Shown: in pieces, positions 16,821-25,956 of the stretch
How positions within the stretch are numbered: the first letter of the stretch is position 1
How the letters are laid out: every line of letters begins with the position of its first letter
Assembly: GCA_964519665.1 (NCBI GenBank)
Contig: CAZFIV010000005.1
Coordinates: 1 to 64,000 of the forward strand
Reading direction: 5' to 3'
DNA length: 64,000 nucleotides
DNA from: JANQQN01 sp964519665
GTDB taxonomy: Bacteria > Myxococcota > Kuafuiibacteriia > Kuafuiibacteriales > Kuafuiibacteriaceae
Made by a program: the position numbers and the translations under genes
The notes under the pieces: generated by a model
What the model saw: the letters and a program-made list of their open reading frames with translations, nothing else
The model's database searches: none
What the model was told of the DNA's origin: nothing

Positions 16821-18267
16821 CCAAGTCGAGCTCCGCCAAGGCGTCCGCCGCTCGGTCGTGAAGGTCGTCTTGCCCCGGCGTCGGGTTTTCGGGGGCGCTC
16901 AAGAGGGCCGGGGACGGCTGACGAGCGCACGCCCAGGCCAGCAGAGCTCGAGCTGCGCTTTCGGTCTCGAACAGGCCGTGAACCATGGTGCCGCAGACCG
17001 ACCCCGCGACGGCGCCGTCGAGCCGGGGTTCGGGGTTGGTCTCGACTCGGCCAAAGGGTGCTGCATCGTCGTCGAGTCGAAGCCGGCCGTGATGGATCTC
17101 GTACCCGTCCAGAGGCTCCGATCCGACGTCGGGCAGGCCGAGGATTCGCACGCGGACGCGGGTCGTTCGCTTGTCGGGGCGAAAGTGCGTGTGTACCGGC
17201 AGGAGTCCCAGTCCGGGTCGGGTCGAGGCGTCCTCGGTCAGGGTGCGACCGAGAATCTGACAGCCCCCGCAGATACCGAGCACCGCGTCGCCGCGGTCGG
17301 CCCGCCGGCTCAATACGTCGGCCCATCCGGTCGCGCGAACCCAGGCGAGGTCGTCGATGGTGCATTTGCTCCCCGGGACGACGACCAGGTCAGCGCCCAG
17401 TCCTTCCCGCGGGTTCTGCACGAACCGAACGGTCACCGCCTGCTCGAGCCAGCGGAACTCGTCGTAGTTCGACAGGTGCGGAAGGTCGACGATCGCGACT
17501 TCGGGCTCGTTCCACCTCGCGCGGGGGCGGCGCCGCCGGGCCTCCAACCCGAGACTGTCTTCCTCCGCGGCCGAATAGTCTTGAAGGTACGGAATGGCTC
17601 CGAGCACCGGGACGCCGGTCAACGCCTCGAGCTGGCGATAACCGGACTCCAGCAGGCTGGCGTCGCCCCGAATCCGGTTCATCACGAAACCCCGAATCAG
17701 GGACCGTTCTTCGGGGGGCAGCAGCGCCCAGGTTCCATATAATGAAGCGAAAGCGCCGCCTCGATCGATGTCGGTGATCAGGAGGACGGGGGCGTCGACC
17801 GATCGGGCGATGAACATGTTGACGAGGTCACCCGACTGCAGGTTGATCTCGGCCGGGCTTCCCGCCCCCTCGATGACCACCAAGTCATGTCGTTGTCGCA
17901 AGCGCTCGAGCGCGGCCAATACGACCGCCCGAAGCTCGTCTCGTTGGGTCCGATACTCCCGAAACGTCATGGTGCCGATCGGTCGTCCCATGACGACAAC
18001 CTGACTTCGAAAGCCGCCTTCCGGCTTCAGGAGGATCGGATTCATGTCTACATGGATGGGGACGCCCGCGGCGTCGGCTTGCTCGGCCTGGGCTCGACCG
18101 ATTTCGCCGCCGCCGGGGGTCACCGCGGCGTTCAACGCCATATTCTGCGCCTTGAACGGTGCCACGGATAGCCCGTGCCGTCGGAACCAGCGCAGCAGCC
18201 CGCCGACGAAAAACGACTTGCCGGCGTTGGAGCTCGTTCCCTGCACCATCAGAACGCGGGCCGTCAT
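16750..18267 (-). CDS. cobQ: Cobyric acid synthase CobQ
   Basis: A 505-aa glutamine-dependent amidotransferase that amidates adenosylcobyrinic a,c-diamide at four side chains to give cobyric acid. The N-terminal dethiobiotin-synthetase-like ATPase starts MVQGTSSNAGKS, the family P-loop. The C-terminal glutaminase has the nucleophile region GICGGCQILG, a YEIHHGRL segment and the catalytic-His region GTMVHGLFE. Length matches the family. The start was set at the ATG at 18267, which overlaps the cobD stop (ATGA); the longer frame is inside cobD. It is the last gene of the minus-strand string. Confidence 0.96.
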   Translation of the reverse strand: MTARVLMVQGTSSNAGKSFFVGGLLRWFRRHGLSVAPFKAQNMALNAAVTPGGGEIGRAQAEQADAAGVPIHVDMNPILLKPEGGFRSQVVVMGRPIGTMTFREYRTQRDELRAVVLAALERLRQRHDLVVIEGAGSPAEINLQSGDLVNMFIARSVDAPVLLITDIDRGGAFASLYGTWALLPPEERSLIRGFVMNRIRGDASLLESGYRQLEALTGVPVLGAIPYLQDYSAAEEDSLGLEARRRRPRARWNEPEVAIVDLPHLSNYDEFRWLEQAVTVRFVQNPREGLGADLVVVPGSKCTIDDLAWVRATGWADVLSRRADRGDAVLGICGGCQILGRTLTEDASTRPGLGLLPVHTHFRPDKRTTRVRVRILGLPDVGSEPLDGYEIHHGRLRLDDDAAPFGRVETNPEPRLDGAVAGSVCGTMVHGLFETESAARALLAWACARQPSPALLSAPENPTPGQDDLHDRAADALAELDLVSWSRRVWSLDLSTSSDRPDDDG

Positions 18268-19283
18268 CGGCTTTCCTCCACGAGGGCGCGCACCAGTCGC
18301 TGAACGGTGTCGCCCTCCCGCGCCGCGACGCGGATCCAAGCCGGCATGCCGAAGTTGCTGCAGTCCCGAACCCGGATCGCGTGACGTCTGAGCAAGCGGG
18401 CCTTCATGCCCGATGCGTCGCCCACTCGCAACATGACATAGATGGTCGTGCTGTCGATGGTCTCGAAACCCGCTTTATCCAGCGCATCAACGAGGCGATC
18501 GCGAGCGGAGAACAGCCGTCGGCGGACCGTCGACAGCGTACTTTCGACGGCCAGAGCCGCGGGCACGACCGCCTGGGCGAGCCCATTGACCGTCCAGGGA
18601 GGTCTCACCTCGTCGATACGCTCGGCGACCGCTACGGGGGTGACCGCGTATCCGACGCGGAGGCCGGCGAGTCCGAAGTCCTTGGTGAGCGACCGGAGGC
18701 GTATCACGTTGTCGGGCAACCGATGGTCCACATCCGCATGCGATCGGCTCAGGCTAAGAAACGACTCGTCAGCCATGAAGAGCGTTCCGGGGTGCCGTTG
18801 CGCCCAGGTCGCGACCCGCTCGAACGGACCCCGTCGGCCGGTCGGATTGTTCGGATGCGTGAAATAGACGATATCGGCTTCGGAGAGCTGTTCTTCCACC
18901 CCGGGCCACTGTCCGCCCGGATCGTGCGCGGACCGCACCGATACGCCTTTGGCTTCCGCCGCCGCCCGAAACTCGCTGAAGGTTGGCTCCAGCACCAACA
19001 CCGTCCGGGGACGAACCGCGTCAAGAGTTGTCCACATCAGCTCGGTGGCGCCATTGCCGAGAACGATCCGGCTCGACGGGACCGCCAAGCGATCGGCTAA
19101 CGCGGCGCGCGCCGCGACGCACGCCGGATCCGGATATGCGCGAGGGTCCCAAGCGGCCATCACGTCCCGAATGGCGATGGGGATTTCGAAAGGAACGACG
19201 TTGACCGAAAGATCGAGGATGTCGGCCTCGGTCAGCCCCAGAGCCTGCAGTTCTCGGACGTTCGTGCCGCCGTGACCGGTCAT
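18264..19283 (-). CDS. cobD: Threonine-phosphate decarboxylase CobD-like
   Basis: A 339-aa PLP-dependent fold-type I enzyme of the histidinol-phosphate aminotransferase-like group. It should make (R)-1-amino-2-propanol phosphate from L-threonine phosphate for the nucleotide loop. It begins GHGGTNVRELQALG, typical of CobD/CobC (HGG near the start), has NPTNPTGR-like YFTHPNNPTGRRG, and the PLP lysine in RSLTKDFGLAGLRVGY. The ATG at 19283 overlaps the cbiB stop, and the stop overlaps the cobQ start. Gene order cbiB-cobD-cobQ is a common late-B12 cluster. Confidence 0.92.
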   Translation of the reverse strand: MTGHGGTNVRELQALGLTEADILDLSVNVVPFEIPIAIRDVMAAWDPRAYPDPACVAARAALADRLAVPSSRIVLGNGATELMWTTLDAVRPRTVLVLEPTFSEFRAAAEAKGVSVRSAHDPGGQWPGVEEQLSEADIVYFTHPNNPTGRRGPFERVATWAQRHPGTLFMADESFLSLSRSHADVDHRLPDNVIRLRSLTKDFGLAGLRVGYAVTPVAVAERIDEVRPPWTVNGLAQAVVPAALAVESTLSTVRRRLFSARDRLVDALDKAGFETIDSTTIYVMLRVGDASGMKARLLRRHAIRVRDCSNFGMPAWIRVAAREGDTVQRLVRALVEESR

Positions 19284-20215
19284 CCCGCGCCTCGGATCAT
19301 CACCACCAGGGCCACCGCCGCCCAGCCGGCCCGCCGCGCGATTCGACACGCGTCCGAGATCTTCGACGGCGACAGCGGTTCGAGCGGATCACCGAGCGCA
19401 TAGTGGCCGATCTTGGTGAGACGGACGCGCAAGACGGCCGCCATCATGGCCATCGGTTGGCCGGCGTTCGGGCTCGTGGTTTTGTTTCGGTCGCGCACCC
19501 AAACTCGTCGTACGTCGGCGTTCAGCCAAGCCCGTCGCGGAGAGACGAGCCAGAACAGCAGAGCGGTCAAACGAGCTGGAGCCAGGTTCAGGAGGTCGTC
19601 GAGCCGGGCCGCAGTCTTTCCGAAATACTCGAATCGACCCCGATAGCCGTACATCGCATCCAGGGTGTTGACGGCTCGATAGACGACCGCGCCCGGCACG
19701 CCGCCGACCGTATACCAAAACAGGGGCGCGACCCAGCTGTCGGACGTGTTCTCGGCCACCGACTCCACCGCCGCCGCCGTCACGTCTGCAGCGCCCAGAG
19801 TCGTCGCATCTCGTGAACACAGGCTTCGCAGCGAGGCCCGGGCGGCGGGCAGGTCGTCACGTGCGAGCGCTTCGCGGACCTGATCCGCCGCGCGCACGAG
19901 GCCGGTCAGGGTGAACGTCGCCGCGAGCGTGATCGTATCGAAGACGACCCGTAGCGTCGACGGTACCAAGAACCGGATCAGAAGCACGATGGCCAACGCG
20001 CCGGCGACGGTGATGAGCACGAGGGCCGCGCCCCGCGTTAGCTGTCCGGCCGGCGAGCTCGTGGGGTCGAATAGGCGCTTCTTGGCTGTTTCCGCGGCTC
20101 GGCCGAACCACGCCACGGGGTGCACCGACGAAGGCCACGACCGGTGCAGAGTATCGAATAGAACGGCATAGATGAACGCGCCCACGGTACCTCCCAACCG
20201 GGACACTAGGTTCAT
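19280..20215 (-). CDS. cbiB: Adenosylcobinamide-phosphate synthase CbiB
   Basis: A 311-aa inner-membrane protein joining aminopropanol (phosphate) to adenosylcobyric acid. Family features include HPVAWFGRAAE near the N-terminus, AAAVESVAENTSDSWVAPLF in the middle, VYRAVNTLDAMYGYR, and SPNAGQPMAMMAAVL; these carry the conserved ENxxD and NxAxP-type segments. Several hydrophobic helices are present. The ATG at 20215 lies in the stop codon of the upstream membrane GTPase gene (ATGA overlap). So this late B12 cluster is translationally coupled to the chaperone/GTPase string, which is unusual. Confidence 0.95.
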   Translation of the reverse strand: MNLVSRLGGTVGAFIYAVLFDTLHRSWPSSVHPVAWFGRAAETAKKRLFDPTSSPAGQLTRGAALVLITVAGALAIVLLIRFLVPSTLRVVFDTITLAATFTLTGLVRAADQVREALARDDLPAARASLRSLCSRDATTLGAADVTAAAVESVAENTSDSWVAPLFWYTVGGVPGAVVYRAVNTLDAMYGYRGRFEYFGKTAARLDDLLNLAPARLTALLFWLVSPRRAWLNADVRRVWVRDRNKTTSPNAGQPMAMMAAVLRVRLTKIGHYALGDPLEPLSPSKISDACRIARRAGWAAVALVVMIRGAG

Positions 20216-22236
20216 TGACTGAGACTGACCATCGAGAAGTATACGCCGGCGGCCGGTAGCACCACCAGCAGGCCGAGCACGGCCGCGACCGCGGAGACCT
20301 CGCTGAGCCGGCCGACGAATTTGCCCCACCGGGGGCGAGCGAAGATCGACTGCTTGGACAGGAGCCACATGAGCGGATCCATGACCCCGGCCGGGCGGAA
20401 CGGCTGGCCTGACTGCGGAGCGTGGCCGGCCGCGGACACCGCGAAGTACCGGATCTGCTTAAAGGTTTTGAGAAGCTGATGGAGGTGGGGCTCGTTGTCC
20501 TGGAACCATCTGTCGATCTTGGCCGAGTTCTCGAGGCCAACTTCGGCCCAAGGGCGGGAAGAGGGGGCGGTCGAGAGCTTGATGCCGATCTCCCGATCGA
20601 GACCCATGATGTCGGCCTTTGACAACACGACCGCAACCCGCTGCTTGGCAGCCTGCCGTTGCGAAAGCTCTTTGAGTCGAGCGAGTTGATTGATCACCCG
20701 GGTGATCGCGTTCTTCGGCTTTTCGGGCGAAGTCGTCGTACCGAGGTTCGGGCCGCGGTAGCGGTCCGCAAAAGAACGCAGGGTGAGGGGATCGATCATC
20801 AAGATCAGGCCGTCGAGGTATTTGAGAAAGCCGTGGCTATCGAGCGCGTCTTGATCCTGGAGCGCTTCGCCGGCCGGGTCGTACAGATAGATGCTCGCGG
20901 GGAGGCCGCCGGGCCGCTGCATGCTGAGCAAGAACGCATCCGGGAACCGCTCGCGCGTCTTTTGAGGCACCATGCCGCCTTCGAAACTGCGTTTCCAGAC
21001 GCGCCGGTACTCCCGTTGGCCTTTTTCATCGATGAGACGGGCCTCGACGCCAGGAACGACGCCTTCGACCGTCTGATACGTCGCGGCCATCATGTACATC
21101 GTCTTGCCGGTGCTCGGGCCGCCGTAGATCGGAATGTGAACGCTGCCCCCGAAGAGCTCGTGGTTCATGGCGCCATTGCACTTGGGGCACTCGCTGTCGA
21201 GGCGGCCTTTGCCGCGCCAGTACAGAGTCGGTAGGTGACTGTTTCCACACTCGCAGGCGCGGGAGATCACCCCGAACCGGCCCGGCACCAGCTTCGAGTG
21301 CTTGGCGTTGCAGGATGGGCATAGGAACGTGGGCAGAGGGACGCTCTCATGGCAGAGCGCGTGCGGGCACTTGGCGTAGCCCGCTCGCGCTCGAATGACC
21401 GCCCACTCCGACCAGCTCAAGATGAGCGACAGCCATCGGGCAATGACCCACACGATCAGCAGGCCGATGGCGTGGAAGATCGAGAACAGGACCGTCGACA
21501 CGATGGAGATGAACAAGGGCAGGGCGAGCGCGATGTAAGCGAGAATGGTCAGGGGCCACAGGAAGTACCAGGTCACCGCGGTGACCGCCATGATGCGGCG
21601 GTTTATGATTTCGAAGTACGTTCGCAGCTCCCGAAACATCGTGGTGAGAAGCAGCTGGAGGTCGACGAGCGCCTGGGCCTGGAAGTAGTCCACGAAGGCC
21701 GGTTGATCCTTGCCTCTGATGTCGGACGCGAAGCCGCGGGTCCACAGCACCAGGGGCACGATCAGCACGCACTTCATCGAGGCGCTGAACAACACCAGGA
21801 GTGAGCCCTCCACAAACGTCCGTCCCACGGTGATCAGCTCGGCGTTGAGCATGGATGCGCCGACCACCGTGCTCAGCCCCATGAATGGATACTGCATCAA
21901 CGGTGCGTACTGGATGTACTGGCGGAATTGTGATGCGGCGAGCAGCAGCAGGTCGCAGTGGACGAGGCCGACCAACGCGACGACGAAGATCAGTAGGTAG
22001 TTCCGGATGTACAGGCGCGAATGAGGGTCGTCCTGGCCAAAGACTTTGGCCAAAGAGCGAACGTAGGCGATCGGGGCGGCCAAAGAAAACAGGATCGCCG
22101 TGACGGCCAGGAAGGTCGGCCCGACGTAGGTCACGAGCGCGTAGATGAACCAGATGTAGAGGCACAGGGCGATCAGGGCGCCGATGCCCTCGCCCTCCGC
22201 CACCGGGAAGAAACCGAACTCCGCTAACGCCTGCAT
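20212..22236 (-). CDS. Membrane TRAFAC-type GTPase with zinc ribbons (double-GTPase 2-like)
   Basis: A 674-aa protein. Residues about 20-280 hold roughly seven or eight membrane helices. Cysteine pairs between 290 and 353 (CPHALC, CPSC, CECG, CPKC) form zinc ribbons. The GTPase domain follows, with a P-loop GGPSTGKT (372-379), a switch motif LYDPAGE (451-457) and a G4-like SKAD (539-542). A last membrane helix is at about 645-668. This architecture fits the 'TRAFAC clade GTPase/double-GTPase' proteins predicted to work with GAP1 proteins in NTP-dependent conflict or multicellularity systems. Its start lies 13 nt inside the MltB-like gene, and its stop overlaps cbiB. The family name is from memory of such systems, while the motifs are read directly. 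Confidence 0.85.
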   Translation of the reverse strand: MQALAEFGFFPVAEGEGIGALIALCLYIWFIYALVTYVGPTFLAVTAILFSLAAPIAYVRSLAKVFGQDDPHSRLYIRNYLLIFVVALVGLVHCDLLLLAASQFRQYIQYAPLMQYPFMGLSTVVGASMLNAELITVGRTFVEGSLLVLFSASMKCVLIVPLVLWTRGFASDIRGKDQPAFVDYFQAQALVDLQLLLTTMFRELRTYFEIINRRIMAVTAVTWYFLWPLTILAYIALALPLFISIVSTVLFSIFHAIGLLIVWVIARWLSLILSWSEWAVIRARAGYAKCPHALCHESVPLPTFLCPSCNAKHSKLVPGRFGVISRACECGNSHLPTLYWRGKGRLDSECPKCNGAMNHELFGGSVHIPIYGGPSTGKTMYMMAATYQTVEGVVPGVEARLIDEKGQREYRRVWKRSFEGGMVPQKTRERFPDAFLLSMQRPGGLPASIYLYDPAGEALQDQDALDSHGFLKYLDGLILMIDPLTLRSFADRYRGPNLGTTTSPEKPKNAITRVINQLARLKELSQRQAAKQRVAVVLSKADIMGLDREIGIKLSTAPSSRPWAEVGLENSAKIDRWFQDNEPHLHQLLKTFKQIRYFAVSAAGHAPQSGQPFRPAGVMDPLMWLLSKQSIFARPRWGKFVGRLSEVSAVAAVLGLLVVLPAAGVYFSMVSLSQ

Positions 22237-23270
22237 TTGTACTTATCCGCCGATTGAAAGATGAGGTCCGCCGTTTCGCTCGACCCGGTCACGGCCTTGA
22301 AGGCCTTCCAGCGCTTGCCCTTGCTACGCGCCGCGTACCCTTTGACCGCCAGGGCATTGGCAGCGCTCAAGATGGCGTCGTGCCCGCCCGCGAGGTCGAC
22401 CTTTCCATCGCCGTCAGCATCGACGACGAAGCGCAGCTGTTCGATCGGCAGCCCGGCCGCTCCGACCTGTCCGTCCCAAGTGCCGGTGACCGTCGTGACG
22501 TCGAACCCGCCGCGTTCGCCGGCCGCAATCAGAGCGGCCAACGCGTCGACCGCCTCGTCCCGGTTCCGCCGGACGAGGGCTCGCCGCTTTCGCGCCGCTT
22601 TGCTTCGCCGCCGCGCTTTCGAACCGCCGCCCTCCAAACGCTCGGCCGCGGGGGCCAGGTCGACAATCTGGGAGAGGTTGGCGGCGAACAACAGGTACTG
22701 TCCCTGACGAGTCCCGAAGATCGACTGCGCGCCCAACAGGGCCACCAGGTCTCGAGGTCGCACCCGATAGCGTCGTTTGGCCGTGGCCAGGGTGACCGAG
22801 TACTCGCTCGCAAACCGACAGGCCTGGGCGACGATGTACGGCTGACCCAGGTGCTCCAGGGAAGGTTTTGAACTCTTGGGGCCCAGGCCTCGGACGACGT
22901 TGTCGACCTGCTGCTGGTAGAAGACGGTGGCGTAGGGCCGGGCGAGCAATTCGTCGAGTCGGGTGGGGGAGATCGCTGCCTTCCGCGCGACGGCCCGATA
23001 CTGCACCGTTCGTTGGAATGCGGCCATATCGATCCGATCCGCGGGTTGAAACACCCAAGTGGGCAGCGGTGGTGGCTCCGGCTCTTGTACAACCTCGGTC
23101 TTGGCCTTCGAGCCGTCGGTGAGCGGGTTCGCCATCCCGCCGAGGAGCCAGACGACGCCCGGTTGGGCGTTGATGCCGTGGGCCCCGGCGACCGCCATCA
23201 AGACCGCCAGGCCGATCCCGCTGATGGTGATCAGCCGGAGGGTTTTCGTCTGCGGTAAGTCTCCGTACAC
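22224..23270 (-). CDS. MltB-like (SLT_2) protein lacking the catalytic Glu
   Basis: A 348-aa protein with an N-terminal membrane helix (about 12-32), a proline-rich linker and a periplasmic domain resembling lytic transglycosylase MltB. RPRDLVALLGAQSIFGTRQG (about 171-190) aligns with the MltB segment normally reading IIGVETxxG. GTWDGQVGAAGLP (263-275) aligns with GSYAGAMGLPQF, and VDADGDGKVDL (283-293) matches the DGDGxxD loop, with ANALAVKGY after it. The catalytic glutamate of VET is replaced by Gln182, and an insert rich in Lys and Arg (215-235) is unusual. It is therefore probably a peptidoglycan-binding pseudoenzyme. It overlaps the next gene by 13 nt and follows the GAP1 gene by 22 nt. 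Confidence 0.75.
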   Translation of the reverse strand: MYGDLPQTKTLRLITISGIGLAVLMAVAGAHGINAQPGVVWLLGGMANPLTDGSKAKTEVVQEPEPPPLPTWVFQPADRIDMAAFQRTVQYRAVARKAAISPTRLDELLARPYATVFYQQQVDNVVRGLGPKSSKPSLEHLGQPYIVAQACRFASEYSVTLATAKRRYRVRPRDLVALLGAQSIFGTRQGQYLLFAANLSQIVDLAPAAERLEGGGSKARRRSKAARKRRALVRRNRDEAVDALAALIAAGERGGFDVTTVTGTWDGQVGAAGLPIEQLRFVVDADGDGKVDLAGGHDAILSAANALAVKGYAARSKGKRWKAFKAVTGSSETADLIFQSADKYKCRR

Positions 23271-23292
23271 TTCGGCTCCTCGCTGACCGAGA

Positions 23293-25956
23293 CTAACGGC
23301 GTTTGCCGCCGAACAGCCGGCCCAAGATGGTCGGACGGTTCTTTTGGACCTCAGCCTTGAAGGCGTTGATGGCTTGGTTGGCTTCGTGGGTCAGCGAAAC
23401 CTCGGCCTCGAGCGTATCGAGATACCGCTCGCGGGTGCGTTTCTGTAGGTACGCTAACCGAGTGGCGAGCGAGGTGAGGAGCTCCTGCTTGAGGGCCCGC
23501 GCTTTGGAGAAGTCTGGCTTGAACTCGAACGTGAAGAGCAAAAGAGCCCACTCCGAACGGTCGAGGGTCGCCGCGCTCGACCCGGCGACCGCGTCCTTGA
23601 CCGCCTCGATCACCGCCTCCACCCGCTCGTACCGGACCAGCTTGTCGAACAGCTGCTCCTGGCGATGCGGGGTGTCCATCTTGAAGATCAGATTGGGCAG
23701 GGCAATGCGGATCGCTTCGTCGTAGGTCGCGGGCTCGGCCGACTGCAGAAGCGTCTTGAGCCGACCGAGGTCGGGGGTGCTTTGGCGGATGGCGCGGCCG
23801 ATCGCTTCGCGGAGGGACACTCGCAACATCTCCTTGACCTGACCCTCCGACTGCATGGTCGCGAGCCGACGCGCGACGTCTTCATCGTTTTCGTTGGGGC
23901 CGAGGCTCAACGACCGCTCGATCCGATCGAGGATGGGCCCCCGAACGTCGTCCGGGACCTCCAGCAGGCGGCCGTTGACCACCCAAGACTTCCCGATGGC
24001 CGTGATCACCTCGGCGGGCACGGTCTCTACCAGTTCGCGGGCCACCAGCGCGAAGACGCGCCCCTTGTGGGCGTCGAGCTTAGGGAGCACGTGCTGCTCG
24101 TACGCGTCCTGCGCTTCGACGATTCGGTCCGGTTGATCCTCCAGCCTCACGTTCGCCTTCCAATCGCCGACGGCGATGGCCACGAATCGTTCGTGGTCGC
24201 TGACCGCGTTCAAGAAGCGCAGCCGGGCGCGCAGGGTCGCCGCCGGGTCAGGATGGGTGAGGGCCAGGTGGGCCGCCTTGCCGACCGTGGTGGCCACTCG
24301 GTCGGCTTGGGCGACCGGCGATTGGCTGAAGGGGTCTTTGAGGTAGATGTCGATGATGTACTTCGAGATGCCGCTCATCGCTTCGACGTCGACCTCGTTC
24401 GGATCCGGGCTGATGCCTTCGAAGATCCAAAGATGGGACTCGACCTCGGTCGGCTCCTGATGCTTGAAGGCCTCGGCAACCAGTCGCTGCACCGCCGAGG
24501 CCTCCGCCGGGCGGTCGTACCCGAGCGACCGGCAGCCCGATACGACCGTCGCCAGCGCGATGCTCTTGGTCTTCGCTTCGAGGGAAGGCAGCCGGGCGCT
24601 CAGTGCATCGATGCGTTCGTCGTGAATGAGGCTCGCGGCGAGATCTTTGGCGCGGTCACCGAGGGTGTGTTCGATCTCCCGTTGGAGCTTGGTCAACGCG
24701 TCCGACGCCTCACCTTGAGCGAGGGTGCCGTCGAGGATCGCGACGTAGCTCTTGCAGACGTGCCGCGCATCCTCCGGTCGACGGGTCACCCCCGCCAGCC
24801 GGGCCAGGCGGGCGACGATCTCGATCGCGGTGCCGAGCGACCGACTGGCGATCCGCGTGAGAGACTCGGATATCGGGGTGAGGCGGTCGTAGGCCACGCT
24901 CGCCTGGTCAGGGCGGATGTGCTCGTCGACGAAAACGACCATCTCGAGCAGGTCGTCGCCCGGCCACGGACGGGGGCGCTCATGCATCAGGAACAGATTC
25001 GTCAGGTGGGTGAGGTGCATCCCGGTCGAGTACCCCTTGAACGCACCGCAGAAGCGATGGAATTCGAAGATACGTTGGGGTTCGGTCTGCATCCAGCCCG
25101 CGAGCGCTTCGCCGACCAACCGAAAGCTCTCCGGCGGGTCGCTGTGTTGACCGTCGACGAAATCGAACACGTAGAACTGAAAGCGGCGAAGCTGATCGCC
25201 GAACACGAAGTCGGTATCCCCAACGGTCACATTGAGGGCGAGCGCCCGGCGGGGTTCGGACTGGAATGTCGAGAAGGTCAGCTGGCTGCGGAGCGGCGGC
25301 GGAAAGCACTTCACGATGCTCGCTATCCAGTAGATCGCGTCGGCGTCCATGCCCCGCTGCTCGCGGATCAACAGGCGCCGGCCGTCGTCGGGCCCGCATA
25401 GGGCGGCTTGAAGCATGAACTGCAGGCTCCGAAAGCCGTCCGGTTTGTCCTGCAGAAAGGCCTGCAGATTGGGAAGCGTGAAGTGCGACCGGTCGATGAC
25501 CTCCCGGAGGCTGAGGGCTGGGAGTTGGCCCTTTGGCGCTTCGCGCACCTCTTGGGTCGACGGGCGCTTCCAGTGCGGCCACCCATAGGCATCGATGGCA
25601 TCGACCGCGTCGTCGCCGTTCATGTCGATCGCGCCGTCGACGACGAGCGAGTGCGCAAAGTAGTTGCCGAATCGACCCGAATAGTCTCGGCCGACGTAGA
25701 CGCTGTAGATCCAGGCCTCGCGGCCGCTCGACAACGTAATTCGTCGAAACGCCCGCGGAAACTCGGTCTGGACCTCGTCGGGAGTCGGTTCCGGCGGCGC
25801 ATCGAGGGGCGGTTGGTAGGCGCCGCCACTGATGAGCTCGTTGTGCTCGTCTCGCGTAAGCCCCGGCGTCTCGGCGAACGTCTGAAAGCCGGCGTTGCCG
25901 GTTGGGCCGTACTCACACGATGTGTACTGGTGTTGCAGAAGTCGAGTGCCGGTCAT
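23293..25956 (-). CDS. GAP1-type GTPase-associated protein (GAP1-N1/GAP1-M)
   Basis: An 887-aa cytosolic protein. It opens with LLQHQYTSCEYGPTGNAGFQ and then TPGLTRDEHNELI, and continues with FGNYFAHSLVV (about residues 120-130). These are the marks of the GAP1 N-terminal domain type 1 that is found beside double-GTPases. A middle domain (RSLQFMLQAALCGPDDGRR to LRSQLTFSTFQSEPRRAL, about 180-235) fits GAP1-M. The remaining 600 residues are helical with no catalytic motif I can name, possibly GAP1-C. The ATG at 25956 overlaps the stop of the soluble GTPase gene. A role as partner or regulator of the two GTPases is known only as a prediction for the family. Confidence 0.82.
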   Translation of the reverse strand: MTGTRLLQHQYTSCEYGPTGNAGFQTFAETPGLTRDEHNELISGGAYQPPLDAPPEPTPDEVQTEFPRAFRRITLSSGREAWIYSVYVGRDYSGRFGNYFAHSLVVDGAIDMNGDDAVDAIDAYGWPHWKRPSTQEVREAPKGQLPALSLREVIDRSHFTLPNLQAFLQDKPDGFRSLQFMLQAALCGPDDGRRLLIREQRGMDADAIYWIASIVKCFPPPLRSQLTFSTFQSEPRRALALNVTVGDTDFVFGDQLRRFQFYVFDFVDGQHSDPPESFRLVGEALAGWMQTEPQRIFEFHRFCGAFKGYSTGMHLTHLTNLFLMHERPRPWPGDDLLEMVVFVDEHIRPDQASVAYDRLTPISESLTRIASRSLGTAIEIVARLARLAGVTRRPEDARHVCKSYVAILDGTLAQGEASDALTKLQREIEHTLGDRAKDLAASLIHDERIDALSARLPSLEAKTKSIALATVVSGCRSLGYDRPAEASAVQRLVAEAFKHQEPTEVESHLWIFEGISPDPNEVDVEAMSGISKYIIDIYLKDPFSQSPVAQADRVATTVGKAAHLALTHPDPAATLRARLRFLNAVSDHERFVAIAVGDWKANVRLEDQPDRIVEAQDAYEQHVLPKLDAHKGRVFALVARELVETVPAEVITAIGKSWVVNGRLLEVPDDVRGPILDRIERSLSLGPNENDEDVARRLATMQSEGQVKEMLRVSLREAIGRAIRQSTPDLGRLKTLLQSAEPATYDEAIRIALPNLIFKMDTPHRQEQLFDKLVRYERVEAVIEAVKDAVAGSSAATLDRSEWALLLFTFEFKPDFSKARALKQELLTSLATRLAYLQKRTRERYLDTLEAEVSLTHEANQAINAFKAEVQKNRPTILGRLFGGKRR

